NCBI RefSeq assembly: GCF_900631945.1 | Contig: NZ_UZWE01000031.1 | Location: 23,632-87,631, forward strand | Source of the DNA: Paracoccus haematequi | GTDB lineage: Bacteria; Pseudomonadota; Alphaproteobacteria; Rhodobacterales; Rhodobacteraceae | Reading direction: 5' to 3' | Length of the DNA stretch: 64,000 bases | Part shown: in pieces, positions 25,611 to 34,923 of the stretch | How positions within the stretch are numbered: the first letter of the stretch is position 1 | Layout of the letters: every line of letters starts with the position of its first letter | The notes under the pieces: model-generated | Database searches by the model: none | Seen by the model: the letters and a program-made list of their open reading frames with translations, nothing else | Told to the model about the DNA's origin: nothing | Program-made: the position numbers and the translations under genes

Positions 25611-26416
25611 TGAGCCTGTCGATCCAGGGCAAGACCGCGATTGTCACCGGGGCCGGGCGCGGCATCGGGCTGGCCGTCGCACGCCATTTCGTCGAACGCG
25701 GCGCTCATGTGATGTTCGCCGATACCGACGAAGCCGCCCTGGCCGAGGCGATGTCGGATTACGACGAACGCGACCCGCATGTGCGCGGCTTTTCCGGCCG
25801 GATGTCGGAAAAGCTGGCGACGGCGAACCTGCTGTCGGCGACGCTGGACGCTTTCGACCGTGTGGACATCCTTGTCAACGCGCACCGGCTGGTCAAGGCG
25901 TCGGATCCGCTGGACACGGATCTGGACGTGCTGGAACAATTGCTGCGCCAGAACATGATGGCCGGGCTGCGGATGACCCAGATCGTGGCCAAGCGGATGA
26001 TCAAGCAGGCCGAGGCCGATCCCGAGACCGGGGCGGCAGGGGCCATCGTCAACATCTCGACCCTGGCGGCGCTGCATCCGGTGCCCACCATGCTGGGCTA
26101 TTCCATCGCCTATGCGGCGCAGGAACAGGCCACGCGCGGAATGGCCCTGGCGCTTGCCCCGCACAGGATCCGGGTGAACGGGGTCCGCTTCGGCAGCGTC
26201 ATGTCCCACGAGTTGAAGGATTCCCTGCGCGACAAGCCCGATCTGCGCAGCAAGATCGTCGCGGCGACCCCGATGGGGCGCATCGCAGCCGCCGACGAAC
26301 TGGTTGACACGGTGCTGTATCTGGCCAGCGAAGCGTCCCGCTTTGTTACCGGGCAGATCGTGACCGTGGATGGCGGGCGCAGCCTCTCTGACCGGGTGGC
26401 GGTGCAGACCGTCTGA
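25610..26416 (+). CDS. SDR family protein with atypical active site
   Basis: A 268-residue Rossmann-fold protein with the cofactor motif TGAGRGIG near residue 14 and C-terminal TGQIVTVDGGRS. The catalytic pattern is changed: the expected YxxxK reads YSIAY (Lys replaced by Tyr) and the NNAG motif reads VNAHR. The active-site Ser in VNISTLAAL remains. It may bind NAD(P) without normal dehydrogenase activity, or use another base. Translationally coupled to the RsmC-like gene. I could not assign a substrate. Confidence 0.8.
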   Translation: MSLSIQGKTAIVTGAGRGIGLAVARHFVERGAHVMFADTDEAALAEAMSDYDERDPHVRGFSGRMSEKLATANLLSATLDAFDRVDILVNAHRLVKASDPLDTDLDVLEQLLRQNMMAGLRMTQIVAKRMIKQAEADPETGAAGAIVNISTLAALHPVPTMLGYSIAYAAQEQATRGMALALAPHRIRVNGVRFGSVMSHELKDSLRDKPDLRSKIVAATPMGRIAAADELVDTVLYLASEASRFVTGQIVTVDGGRSLSDRVAVQTV

Positions 26417-26836
26417 TCAGCCTTGGTCTTCCGGGAAAGCCTCGCGGCAGGCCTGGACGACGGCCGCTGCCCGGTCGCTCAGTTGCGCCTTGCGCGCGGC
26501 CAGATTGTCGCGCTTGCGCTGTTCGGCCGCAGGGTCGATGGGAACGCGATAGCGTTCGGTATCCACGTAATCGCGCCAGCAGGGCTCATAGCCCACGACC
26601 GCGCGCCCGTCCTTGTCGCGCCACACCGACCGGCATTGCGTCAGGCGGTCGCGCACGACCTGCCGTTCCTCCCACGCATAGCCGCGCGCCAGGTTGCCCT
26701 CGACCTCGGCCAGCAAACGGCTGACGGTGCGGTACTCGGCGGTGTTGCCGCTGATGCAGCGTTCCTGGGGGGTGCCGCAGGCCGCCAGCAGCAAGGGCAG
26801 GGCAAGGGTCGCGGCAAGGGCGGTGTTGCGGGTCAT
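26417..26836 (-). CDS. Putative lipoprotein of unknown function
   Basis: 139 residues with a signal peptide ending in the lipobox LLAAC (Cys near residue 20), so it is probably anchored in the outer or inner membrane. The mature part is charged, with four further Cys (ERCISG, LTQCRSVW, YEPCWRDY, VQACREAF) that could form two disulfides, and a predicted coiled helix in the C-terminal half. The stop codon abuts the SDR stop, forming TGATCA. Function unknown. Confidence 0.75.
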   Translation of the reverse strand: MTRNTALAATLALPLLLAACGTPQERCISGNTAEYRTVSRLLAEVEGNLARGYAWEERQVVRDRLTQCRSVWRDKDGRAVVGYEPCWRDYVDTERYRVPIDPAAEQRKRDNLAARKAQLSDRAAAVVQACREAFPEDQG

Positions 26837-26913
26837 GGCGGGTCTCTTTACAGCAGGCTCTGGGATGCTAACGCTGCCCGGTCGGGCTGGCAAATCAAGT
26901 TTGGAGAGCGTCG

Positions 26914-27768
26914 ATGGAACAGGAACGCAGCACCGCCGCCGCTTGGTTCCGCAGCCTGCGCGACCGCATCGTCGCGGCCTTCGAGGGGCTGGAGGATCGC
27001 GGCCCCGGCGCGGCGCCGGCGGGCCGGTTCGACGTGACCCCGACCACCCGCGCCGAAGATGGCGGCGGCGGCCTGATGTCGGTGATGCGGGGGGGGCGCG
27101 TCTTTGAAAAGGTCGGCGTGAACTGGTCCGAGGTCCACGGCACCCTGGCGCCGCGCGCGCAGGCGGCGATGGCCTCCAGGGGGGTGCCGGGGATCGACCG
27201 CGACCCGCGTTTCTGGGCCAGCGGCATCAGCCTGGTCGCGCATATGCAGAACCCGCAGGCGCCCGCCGTCCACATGAACACGCGCATGTTCTGGACCCCC
27301 GGCGCCTGGTGGTTCGGCGGCGGCGCCGACCTCAACCCCTGCATCGAATATCCCGCCGACACCGCCCATTTCCACGCCACCCTGCGCGCAGCCTGCGATG
27401 CCCATGACAGCGGCTATTACGGCCGCTTCAAGGCCTGGGCGGACGATTACTTCTTCATCCCTCATCGCGGGCGGGCGCGGGGTGTGGGCGGCATCTTCTT
27501 CGACGACCTGAACACCGGCGACTGGCAGGCCGATTTCGCCTTCACCCGCGCGGTCGGAGAGGCGTTCCTGCCCGCCTTCCTGCCCCTGGCCGAAGCGCGG
27601 ATGGCCCAGTCGTTCACCGACGCGGACCGCGACACCCAGCTGATCCATCGCGGACTTTATGCGGAATACAACCTCGTCTACGACCGCGGCACGAAATTCG
27701 GGCTGGAAACCGGCCACAATGCCGACGCCGTCCTGATGAGCTTGCCGCCGCTGGCGAAATGGGTCTAG
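26914..27768 (+). CDS. hemF: Oxygen-dependent coproporphyrinogen III oxidase
   Basis: A 284-residue cytoplasmic enzyme making protoporphyrinogen IX from coproporphyrinogen III with O2. Conserved blocks: GVNWSEVHG, AVHMNTRMFW with catalytic His, WWFGGGADLNPCIEY, FFIPHRGRARGVGGIFFDDLN, and YNLVYDRGTKFGLETG. Length is normal. GGAGAG precedes ATG 26914. Near hemE and hemC but on its own transcript. Confidence 0.95.
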   Translation: MEQERSTAAAWFRSLRDRIVAAFEGLEDRGPGAAPAGRFDVTPTTRAEDGGGGLMSVMRGGRVFEKVGVNWSEVHGTLAPRAQAAMASRGVPGIDRDPRFWASGISLVAHMQNPQAPAVHMNTRMFWTPGAWWFGGGADLNPCIEYPADTAHFHATLRAACDAHDSGYYGRFKAWADDYFFIPHRGRARGVGGIFFDDLNTGDWQADFAFTRAVGEAFLPAFLPLAEARMAQSFTDADRDTQLIHRGLYAEYNLVYDRGTKFGLETGHNADAVLMSLPPLAKWV

Positions 27769-28644
27769 CTAGGCCGCCACGCTCAGCAGCCAGCCGACCC
27801 CGACCACGATCAGGCCAATTCCGGCCAGTTGCAGCGGACCTACCGTCTGGCGGAACAGACGCCCGGACAGGGCCTGCGCCATCACCACCTCGACCAAAGC
27901 CAGGGTGCGGACATTGGCGGCGGGGGTCAGCGCAAAGCCGATGAACCAGAACAATGAGGCGAAAGCTCCCAGCACCCCGGCGCCCAGCGACACCCGCCAT
28001 TCGGCCATGATCCCCGCCAGGGCGCGGCGGTCGCGCAGGACCAGCCAGGCGGCCATCACCACCGCCTGCATCCCCAGGGTGATCGCCAGGATGGTCAGGG
28101 CGCGGATCGCATAGCCCGCATCGGGCAGGGCCAGCAGCGCCCCGCGAAAGCCGATTGCCGACAGCCCGAACAGCGCGCCCGACAGCACTCCGGTCGCGAC
28201 CGGCCCCCAAGCCGCCCGTTTCCACGCGACGCCTGAAGCCAGCACGACGCCCAGCGTCGCGACCGCGATCGCGCCCAGCCGGGCGGGGCCAAGCGGCTCG
28301 GCCAGGATCACCGCGCCGATCAGGGCCAGCGTGATCGGTTCCGTCTTCATCAGCGCGGTGGCGACGCCGAATCCCTGGCCCCGCATGGTCATCAGCATGA
28401 ACGCCGTCGCCCCGATCTGGGCCAGGGCGCCAAGCGCGGCCCAAGCCAGGACCATCGTATCGGGCCGGGGAATTGGCATCCAGATCGCGGCCAGGGCCAG
28501 GGCGAGCGCGGCGAAGGGAAAGCCGAAGACAAACCGCACCGCGGTCGCGCCGACGGTGCCGACCTGACGCGTCAATCCCGCCTGCGCTGCATTCCGGGCG
28601 GTTTGCGCGGTGGCCGCGATCAGGGTTGCGGCCACCCAGATCAT
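27769..28644 (-). CDS. DMT superfamily transporter (EamA family)
   Basis: A 291-residue inner-membrane protein with about ten hydrophobic helices arranged as two EamA repeats (approximately residues 1-138 and 148-289). [19 protein letters not shown] in the first repeat and [16 protein letters not shown] in the second are the usual end-of-repeat blocks. Substrate unknown. Its ATG overlaps the hemE stop codon (ATGA), so it is translated with hemE. Its stop abuts the hemF stop. Confidence 0.88.
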   Translation of the reverse strand: MIWVAATLIAATAQTARNAAQAGLTRQVGTVGATAVRFVFGFPFAALALALAAIWMPIPRPDTMVLAWAALGALAQIGATAFMLMTMRGQGFGVATALMKTEPITLALIGAVILAEPLGPARLGAIAVATLGVVLASGVAWKRAAWGPVATGVLSGALFGLSAIGFRGALLALPDAGYAIRALTILAITLGMQAVVMAAWLVLRDRRALAGIMAEWRVSLGAGVLGAFASLFWFIGFALTPAANVRTLALVEVVMAQALSGRLFRQTVGPLQLAGIGLIVVGVGWLLSVAA

Positions 28645-29669
28645 GCGCTGCGGACAGCCTCGATCATGGCGGCGACGTTGTCGGGGTCGGCGTCAGGGGT
28701 GATGCCGTGGCCCAGGTTGAAGATATGCGGTCCGCCCCGCAACGCGCGGGTGATGCGCTGCGCCTCGGCCACCAGGGCAGGACCGCCCGTGACCATATGC
28801 CGCGGATCCATGTTGCCCTGGACGCAGCCGTCGGGCTGGACATGCCGCGCCGCCCAGTCCGCGTCGACCGAATTGTCCAGGGCCACGCAATCCGCGCCGG
28901 TCGCGCGCGCGAATCCGACATAGCGTTCGCCCGCCTCCCTGGGGAAGGCGATGATCGGGACGCCGGGATGACGATCCTTCAGCGCCGCGATGATCCGGCG
29001 GGTGGGCGCCACGGCGAAATCGTCGAAATCGGCGCCCTTCAGGCTGCCCGCCCAGCTGTCGAACAGCTTGACGACCTCGGCCCCCGCCTCGATCTGGGCG
29101 GACAGGTAATCGATCGTCGCGTCGGTGATGCGGTCGATCAGCGCGGTGAAGGTGGCGCGGTCTTGGTCCTTCAGCGCATGGGCCGGGCCTTGGTCGGGCG
29201 TACCGCGACCGGCGATCATATAGGTGGCGACCGTCCAGGGCGCGCCGGCAAAGCCGATCAGCGCGGTCTCCTGCGGCAATTCGCGCGCCAGGATGCGCAG
29301 CGTTTCATAGACCGGGGCCAGGCGGTCGTGGATCTGGTCGGCCGGTCCAAGGCTCGCCAGATCCTTGGCCGAGGTGATGGTCGACAGGCGCGGCCCCTCT
29401 CCGGTGGCGAACCACAGATCGGCGCCCAGGGCCTGCGGAACCAGCAGGATGTCGGCGAACAGGATCGCCGCGTCGAAGCCAAAGCGGCGGATCGGCTGCA
29501 ACGTCACCTCGGCCGCCAGCTCGGGATTGTAGCACAGCGACAGGAAATCCCCCGCCTGTGCGCGGGTCGCGCGATATTCCGGCAGATAGCGGCCGGCCTG
29601 GCGCATCATCCAGATCGGCGGGGTGGGCAGGCTTTCCCCGGCAAGGGCGCGCATCAGAAGTTTGGTCAT
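28641..29669 (-). CDS. hemE: Uroporphyrinogen decarboxylase
   Basis: A 342-residue cytoplasmic enzyme removing four carboxyl groups from uroporphyrinogen III to give coproporphyrinogen III, the HemF substrate. Signature [17 protein letters not shown] near residue 17, the catalytic Asp in [27 protein letters not shown], and the C-terminal [13 protein letters not shown] perfect AGGAGG lies 4 bases before the ATG at 29669. Divergent from hemC, 74 bases apart. Confidence 0.96.
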   Translation of the reverse strand: MTKLLMRALAGESLPTPPIWMMRQAGRYLPEYRATRAQAGDFLSLCYNPELAAEVTLQPIRRFGFDAAILFADILLVPQALGADLWFATGEGPRLSTITSAKDLASLGPADQIHDRLAPVYETLRILARELPQETALIGFAGAPWTVATYMIAGRGTPDQGPAHALKDQDRATFTALIDRITDATIDYLSAQIEAGAEVVKLFDSWAGSLKGADFDDFAVAPTRRIIAALKDRHPGVPIIAFPREAGERYVGFARATGADCVALDNSVDADWAARHVQPDGCVQGNMDPRHMVTGGPALVAEAQRITRALRGGPHIFNLGHGITPDADPDNVAAMIEAVRSA

Positions 29670-29743
29670 GGGGCCTCCTGCGGCCCGTTCAAGGCGAGGC
29701 GGGGGGCGTTGTCAAGCAGCCTGCCTGCGGCTATGCCGGGATC

Positions 29744-30685
29744 ATGATGCAGATGCCCGACCCCACCCGTCCCCTGAAGATCGGCACCCGAGGATCCAAG
29801 CTGGCGCTTGCCCAGGCGCACGAGACGCGCGACCGGCTGTCCGCCGCGCATGGCTTGCCTGCCGAGGCGTTCGAGATCGTCGTGATCAAGACGACCGGCG
29901 ACCGGATTACCGACCGGCCTCTGAAGGAAATCGGCGGCAAGGGCCTGTTCACGCGCGAGATCGAGGATGCGCTGATCTCGGGCGGGATCGACATCGCCGT
30001 GCATTCCATGAAGGACATGCCGACGATCCAGCCGGACGGCCTGGTGATCGACTGCCTTCTGCCGCGAGAGGACGTGCGCGACGCCTTTGTCAGCCCAACC
30101 GCCCAGGCCATCGCTGATCTTCCCGCCGGGGCCATCGTCGGAACCTCCAGCCTGCGACGCAGGGCGCAACTGGCGCATCGCCGCCCGGACCTGCATCTGG
30201 TCGAATTCCGCGGCAACGTTCAGACGCGTCTGAAGAAGCTGGACGACGGGGTGGCGACGGCGACCTTCCTGGCAATGGCGGGGCTGTCGCGCTTGGGCAT
30301 GCTGCATCTCGCGCGCGGTCCCATCGATCCGGCCGAGATGCTGCCTGCGGTGGCCCAGGGAGCCATCGGGGTGGAACGCCGCGTCGAGGACGAGTTGGCG
30401 GCGGCGCTGCTGGCGGCGATCCATCACGATCCGACCGGGCATCGGATCGCGGCGGAGCGCGCTTTCCTGGCCAGGCTGGACGGCTCTTGCCAGACACCCA
30501 TCGCGGGCTTGGCCGAGATTCGCGAAGAGACCTTGCTGCTGCGCGGAGAAATCCTGCGTCCCGACGGATCGGCGGCAATCAGCGGATATCGGGAAGGCAG
30601 TCTGCACGACGGTCCGGCCATGGGCAGCGATCTGGCCCAGGAGCTGCTGGGCAGGGCGGGCGCGGGGTTTTTCGATCACCTTTGA
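29744..30685 (+). CDS. hemC: Porphobilinogen deaminase (hydroxymethylbilane synthase)
   Basis: A 313-residue enzyme joining four porphobilinogens into hydroxymethylbilane. IGTRGSKLALAQA near residue 14, KTTGDRI, GGKGLFTREIEDAL, HSMKDMP, TSSLRRRAQL, and the dipyrromethane-cofactor cysteine in LDGSCQTPIAG near residue 246. Three close in-frame ATGs (29744, 29747, 29753) make the exact start uncertain. Confidence 0.95.
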   Translation: MMQMPDPTRPLKIGTRGSKLALAQAHETRDRLSAAHGLPAEAFEIVVIKTTGDRITDRPLKEIGGKGLFTREIEDALISGGIDIAVHSMKDMPTIQPDGLVIDCLLPREDVRDAFVSPTAQAIADLPAGAIVGTSSLRRRAQLAHRRPDLHLVEFRGNVQTRLKKLDDGVATATFLAMAGLSRLGMLHLARGPIDPAEMLPAVAQGAIGVERRVEDELAAALLAAIHHDPTGHRIAAERAFLARLDGSCQTPIAGLAEIREETLLLRGEILRPDGSAAISGYREGSLHDGPAMGSDLAQELLGRAGAGFFDHL

Positions 30686-30699
30686 CCCCGCAGCCGGGT

Positions 30700-31437
30700 T
30701 CAATAACTGCGGATCAGTCCCACCAGACGACCCTGAATGCGGACCCGATCCTCGGGCAGGATGCGGGGTTCATAGGCGGGGTTAGCGGCTTCGAGCGCGA
30801 TCATTCCGCCGCGACGGCGATACCGTTTCAGCGTCGCCTCGCTGCCGTCGACCAGGGCCACGATGATGTCGCCGTTATCCGCCGTGTCCTGTTCGCGGAT
30901 CACGACCACATCGCCGTCGTTGATCCCCGCCTCGATCATCGAATCGCCTTGCACCTCAAGCGCATAATGGTGTTCGCGACCCGATAGCATGGTCCCCGGC
31001 ACCGCCACATGGTGCGACACCTCAGAGATCGCCTCGATCGGGACACCGGCGGCGATCCGGCCCATCAGCGGCAGTTCGACCGCCGGGCTGTCCATGATCG
31101 TCATGGCGCCGCGCGGGCGGGCAGGCCGCGAATTGGCGACCACGCGGGGGGTGAAGCCGGCCTTCCTGTCATCGGCCGCAGCGGCGGTGGAGTCGGCCAT
31201 CAGCGCGTCGGGAAGGCGCACGATTTCCAGGGCGCGCGCCCGGTGCGGAAGGCGGCGGATGAAGCCCCGCTCCTCCAACGCCGTGACCAGGCGGTGGATC
31301 CCGGATTTCGACCGCAGATCCAGGGCTTCCTTCATTTCGTCGAAAGACGGCGGGACACCATCGCGCGACATCCGCTTCTGAATGAAATCCAGAAGCTGGA
31401 TCTGTTTCTTGGTCAACATCGCGTCCATCCCCGGCAT
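30700..31437 (-). CDS. lexA: LexA repressor
   Basis: 245 residues. N-terminal winged helix ([36 protein letters not shown]) binds SOS operators. The self-cleavage site AAG is in MGRIAAGVP, the catalytic Ser in [11 protein letters not shown], and the Lys in [14 protein letters not shown] lies 8 bases before ATG 31437; the shorter start at 31419 (MLTKKQ) is the textbook N-terminus. An SOS box 7 bases upstream indicates autoregulation. Its stop is 14 bases from the hemC stop. Confidence 0.96.
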   Translation of the reverse strand: MPGMDAMLTKKQIQLLDFIQKRMSRDGVPPSFDEMKEALDLRSKSGIHRLVTALEERGFIRRLPHRARALEIVRLPDALMADSTAAAADDRKAGFTPRVVANSRPARPRGAMTIMDSPAVELPLMGRIAAGVPIEAISEVSHHVAVPGTMLSGREHHYALEVQGDSMIEAGINDGDVVVIREQDTADNGDIIVALVDGSEATLKRYRRRGGMIALEAANPAYEPRILPEDRVRIQGRLVGLIRSY

Positions 31438-31443
31438 GGTATT

Positions 31444-31458
31444 GTTCCTTTTATGTTC
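31444..31458. promoter_or_regulatory. LexA (SOS) box of alphaproteobacterial type
   Basis: GTTC (31444-31447), seven bases, GTTC (31455-31458), read on the plus strand: an exact match to the direct-repeat operator GTTC-N7-GTTC. It sits immediately upstream of lexA, consistent with autorepression. Confidence 0.88.
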
Positions 31459-31520
31459 TATCGCACGCATCGCCTTGCGTCAACGAACAGAGCATAAGGA
31501 ACTGAAAATTTCGTTAATCC

Positions 31521-32699
31521 TCAGCCGGTCAAGGACAGGTATTCGACGATATCCCCCGCAAGCCGGGGCGGATCGCCCGCGGGACGGACAAGCAGCGCAT
31601 CCGCCTGGGCCATCAGCGACAGCCGGGCCGAATCCTGGCTGGGAAAGGGCTGGATCACGGGCAGATCGGGTCCATCGGTCAGCCGGGCGCGCAGGTAGTG
31701 CTGACGGTTCCCCTCGGCCGGAAGATCCGCTGCAAGGCGGGCCTTCCGCAACGGCCTTTCGAATGACCAGCCCTGCGTCGCAGCGATGATGGGTTGCACG
31801 AACAAGATCGCGCAAACCATTGCCGAAACAGGATTCCCCGGCAGACCAAGCATCGGAATGTCGCCGAGCGTCCCGGCCATCAGCGGCTTTCCCGGACGCA
31901 TGGCGACCCGATAGAACGCGCGTTGCAGACCCAGATCGGCCGAGACCTTGCCGATCAGGTCGTGATCCCCGACCGAGGCGCCGCCGATTGTCACCAGCAG
32001 GTCGGAACCCTGCGCCGCAGCGAACCCGGCGCGCAGGCTGTCTTCGGTATCCCGCGCGATGGGCAGGATATGCGGATCGGCCCCGGCCTGCCTGACCAAA
32101 CCGGCAATGGCCAAGTCGTTGGAACTGATGATCTGGCCCGGTCCAGGCGCCACGCCGGGGGGCACCAGTTCGTCACCGCCGGCAAGGATTGCCACGCGGG
32201 CGCGCCGGGCGACGGTCACGACGGGCACGTTCATGGCGGCCAGCAGGGCGATATCGGCCGCCGACAGCTTGCGGCCCGCCTCCAGCCGGTGGCCTTCCCG
32301 GAAATCATCCCCCGCAGGACGGATGTTGGCGGTGCCAGAGGGATCCGTGATGGTGATGCTGTCCGCGTCGCGCGCGACGTTTTCCTGCATGATCACGCGG
32401 TCGAAACCCGCGGGGACGGGCGCGCCGGTGAAGATGCGCACTGCCACGCCCGGTGCGGCCTTCCCGGCATAGGGATGGCCCGCCGCGGCCTCGCCCACGA
32501 CGCGCAGGGTTTGGCCGATATCGGCGGCGCGGATCGCATAGCCGTCCATGGCCGAGGCGTCGAAGGGCGGCTGGGTCATCCGCGACACGGCCGGTTCCAG
32601 AAGGATGCGGCCCCAGGCCTGGTCCAAGGGCACCCGTTCGCCCCTCGGCGCGGGCGCAAGGGACAGAACCTGCGCCAGGGCCTGTTCGACCGAAATCAC
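31521..32699 (-). CDS. moeA: Molybdopterin molybdotransferase MoeA
   Basis: A 392-residue enzyme inserting molybdate into adenylylated molybdopterin. Blocks: [13 protein letters not shown] near residue 45, [27 protein letters not shown], the MoCF domain with [26 protein letters not shown] and [13 protein letters not shown]. The start overlaps the moaC stop (ATGA). Serves molybdoenzymes such as the formate dehydrogenase in this window. It precedes lexA on the same strand with an 83-base gap that holds the lexA operator. Confidence 0.95.
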   Translation of the reverse strand: MISVEQALAQVLSLAPAPRGERVPLDQAWGRILLEPAVSRMTQPPFDASAMDGYAIRAADIGQTLRVVGEAAAGHPYAGKAAPGVAVRIFTGAPVPAGFDRVIMQENVARDADSITITDPSGTANIRPAGDDFREGHRLEAGRKLSAADIALLAAMNVPVVTVARRARVAILAGGDELVPPGVAPGPGQIISSNDLAIAGLVRQAGADPHILPIARDTEDSLRAGFAAAQGSDLLVTIGGASVGDHDLIGKVSADLGLQRAFYRVAMRPGKPLMAGTLGDIPMLGLPGNPVSAMVCAILFVQPIIAATQGWSFERPLRKARLAADLPAEGNRQHYLRARLTDGPDLPVIQPFPSQDSARLSLMAQADALLVRPAGDPPRLAGDIVEYLSLTG

Positions 32700-33169
32700 C
32701 GCTGCGCCTCGTAATCGCCGGATTTTCCGCCGCTTTTTCGGGTCAGGCGGATATCCTGGATGGTCATCGACTTTTCGGCGGCCTTCAGCATGTCATAGAT
32801 CGTCAGACAGGCGATCGATACGGCGGTCAGCGCCTCCATCTCGACCCCGGTCTGGCCGGTGGTGCGGACCGTTGCCGACACACGGATACCGGGCAGCGAC
32901 GGATCGGGCGTCAGGTCCAGCGAAACCTTGCTGATCGGCAAGGGGTGGCACAGCGGGATCAGGTCGGCGGTGCGTTTGGCCGCCATGATGCCCGCCAGTC
33001 GGGCGACGCCCATCACATCGCCCTTGGCCGCGCCGCCCTGGGCCAGGGCCAGCGTTTCCGGCGACATGGCGACGCAGCCTTCTGCCACCGCTTCGCGCGT
33101 GGTGACCGCCTTGCCGGATACGTCGACCATATGGGCCTGCCCGGCGGCATCGAAATGCGTCAGGGTCAT
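32696..33169 (-). CDS. moaC: Cyclic pyranopterin monophosphate synthase MoaC
   Basis: A 157-residue enzyme completing the first step of molybdenum cofactor synthesis after Moa[17 protein letters not shown] at the N-terminus, the catalytic region [13 protein letters not shown] near residue 70, and [22 protein letters not shown] near residue 112 are all conserved. ATGA overlaps on both sides couple it to trpC and moeA. Confidence 0.95.
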   Translation of the reverse strand: MTLTHFDAAGQAHMVDVSGKAVTTREAVAEGCVAMSPETLALAQGGAAKGDVMGVARLAGIMAAKRTADLIPLCHPLPISKVSLDLTPDPSLPGIRVSATVRTTGQTGVEMEALTAVSIACLTIYDMLKAAEKSMTIQDIRLTRKSGGKSGDYEAQR

Positions 33170-33957
33170 GCGGCGACATCCAGGATCTGGCGGGTCGCGG
33201 CCGTCACATCGGACTGCCGCATCAGGCTTTCCCCGATCAGGAAGCGGCGCGCGCCCACCTGCATCATTGCGGCAAGGTCGGCGGCGCTGAACAGGCCGCT
33301 TTCGCAAACCACGTCCCGATCCGCCGGAATGCAGGGGGCCAGTTCGCGCGTTACATCCAATGACAGCTCGAAAGTCTTGAGATTGCGGTTGTTTATCCCG
33401 ATCAGCGGCGACTTCAACCGCAGCGCGCGGTCCAGTTCGGCGCTGTCGTGAACCTCGATCAGCGCGTCCATGCCCCAGTGGAAGGCGGCATCCTCCAGCT
33501 CGGCGGCCAGGGCGTCGTCCACCGAGGCCATGATGATCAGGATGCAGTCGGCCCCCCAGGCCCGCGCCTCGGCCACCTGATAGGGGTCATAGAGAAAATC
33601 CTTGCGCAGAACCGGCAGGCCGCAGGCCACACGGGCCTGGATCAGGAATTCCGGCGTGCCCTGAAAACTGGGGGCGTCGGTCAGAACCGACAGGCAGGCC
33701 GCGCCGCCCTGTTCATAGGCCCGTGCCAGGGCGGGCGGGTCGAAATCGGGACGGATCAAACCTTTGGAGGGACTGGCCTTCTTGATTTCCGCGATCAACG
33801 CCGGCCCGGTCGCAGCCTTGGCCGTCAGGGCGCGGGCAAAGCCGCGGGGGGGCGTGGCGGCGCGGGCCGCTGCCTCGACATCGGCCAGGGGACGCGCGGC
33901 CTTGGCGGCGGCGATCTCGTCCAGCTTATAGGTCTTGATCTTGTCCAGAATATCCAT
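33166..33957 (-). CDS. trpC: Indole-3-glycerol phosphate synthase
   Basis: A 263-residue TIM-barrel enzyme of tryptophan synthesis. Catalytic blocks: [15 protein letters not shown] near residue 53, [47 protein letters not shown], and a phosphate-binding end with [12 protein letters not shown]. Monofunctional (no fused TrpF; trpF is at 60442). Translationally coupled to moaC, giving the trpC-moaC-moeA-lexA order common in Rhodobacterales. Confidence 0.95.
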   Translation of the reverse strand: MDILDKIKTYKLDEIAAAKAARPLADVEAAARAATPPRGFARALTAKAATGPALIAEIKKASPSKGLIRPDFDPPALARAYEQGGAACLSVLTDAPSFQGTPEFLIQARVACGLPVLRKDFLYDPYQVAEARAWGADCILIIMASVDDALAAELEDAAFHWGMDALIEVHDSAELDRALRLKSPLIGINNRNLKTFELSLDVTRELAPCIPADRDVVCESGLFSAADLAAMMQVGARRFLIGESLMRQSDVTAATRQILDVAA

Positions 33958-33999
33958 GGGACGGTTTTAACGCCGCCCGCAGGGCCGGGACAAGGGCGT

Positions 34000-34911
34000 T
34001 CAGGCGGGCATCTCATGCGCCCAGGGCGGATTGGCGCCGGGACGGGACACGGTGATGGCTGCGGCCCGTGCGCCCAGGGTCAGCGCGGCGGCGATCTGGT
34101 CCGGCGTGATGGTGGCCAGCCCCGCCTTGGTCAGGACACCCTGGCGGCGCAGGCTGGCAAGGACGCCAGCGTTGAAGGTGTCCCCCGCGCCGATGGTGTC
34201 GGCCACGGTGGTGCGGATCGCGGGCGCCGCGACCGGATCGCCCGCCCAATGCGCCCGAGCCCCTGCCGCGCCGCCGGTTTGCAGCACCAGCCGAGGCCCC
34301 TGCGCCAGCACCCGCCGCGCGGCGTCTTCCAGGGGCAGGTCGGGATACAGCCATTCCAGGTCGTCGCCCGACAGCTTCACGATGTCGGACCGGGCGATCA
34401 GCCGTGCCAGCCGGGCACGATAGGCCTCGGCGTCGGGGATGAAGAAGGGCCGGATGTTCGGATCCAGCATCACCGGCAGGCGCCCGCCTTCGCGGGTGAT
34501 CAGCGATTCGATGGCCGCGCCGCAGGGATCGGGCACCAGGCTGATGCCACCCGCGAACAGCGCGTCGATGGCGTCGGGCAGGGTCGGAATATCCTTGGGC
34601 GCCAGCATCCGCCCGGCCGATCCTTCGTCATAGAAGGAATAGCGCGCCTCGCCCCCGGTCAGCGTCACGAGGGCCAGCGTGGTCAGCCGGTCGGTGCGGG
34701 GGCACAGGTCGGTGTCGACCCCCGCCTCGGCCAGCGGGCGCAGCAGCATGTCGCCGAAGGCGTCGCGGCTGATCGGCCACAGATAGGACACGGATTCCCC
34801 AAGACGGCCAAGCGCGATGGCGGTGTTATAGACCGATCCCCCCGCCAAAGGCCGGAAACTGCCATCCTCCGGCACCATGTCGATCAGCGATTCGCCCGCG
34901 CACAGGATCAT
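34000..34911 (-). CDS. PfkB family carbohydrate kinase (fructokinase-like)
   Basis: A 303-residue ribokinase-fold sugar kinase. MILCAGESLIDM at the start, GGSVYNTAIALGRLG near residue 24 (PfkB signature 1), and TIGAGDTFNAGVL near residue 241 with the catalytic Asp (signature 2). The family resemblance is to fructokinases, but the substrate is not certain. It lies between the zinc-ribbon gene (12-base gap) and trpC (42-base gap). Confidence 0.88.
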   Translation of the reverse strand: MILCAGESLIDMVPEDGSFRPLAGGSVYNTAIALGRLGESVSYLWPISRDAFGDMLLRPLAEAGVDTDLCPRTDRLTTLALVTLTGGEARYSFYDEGSAGRMLAPKDIPTLPDAIDALFAGGISLVPDPCGAAIESLITREGGRLPVMLDPNIRPFFIPDAEAYRARLARLIARSDIVKLSGDDLEWLYPDLPLEDAARRVLAQGPRLVLQTGGAAGARAHWAGDPVAAPAIRTTVADTIGAGDTFNAGVLASLRRQGVLTKAGLATITPDQIAAALTLGARAAAITVSRPGANPPWAHEMPA

Positions 34912-34923
34912 CGTCCCCTCCGT

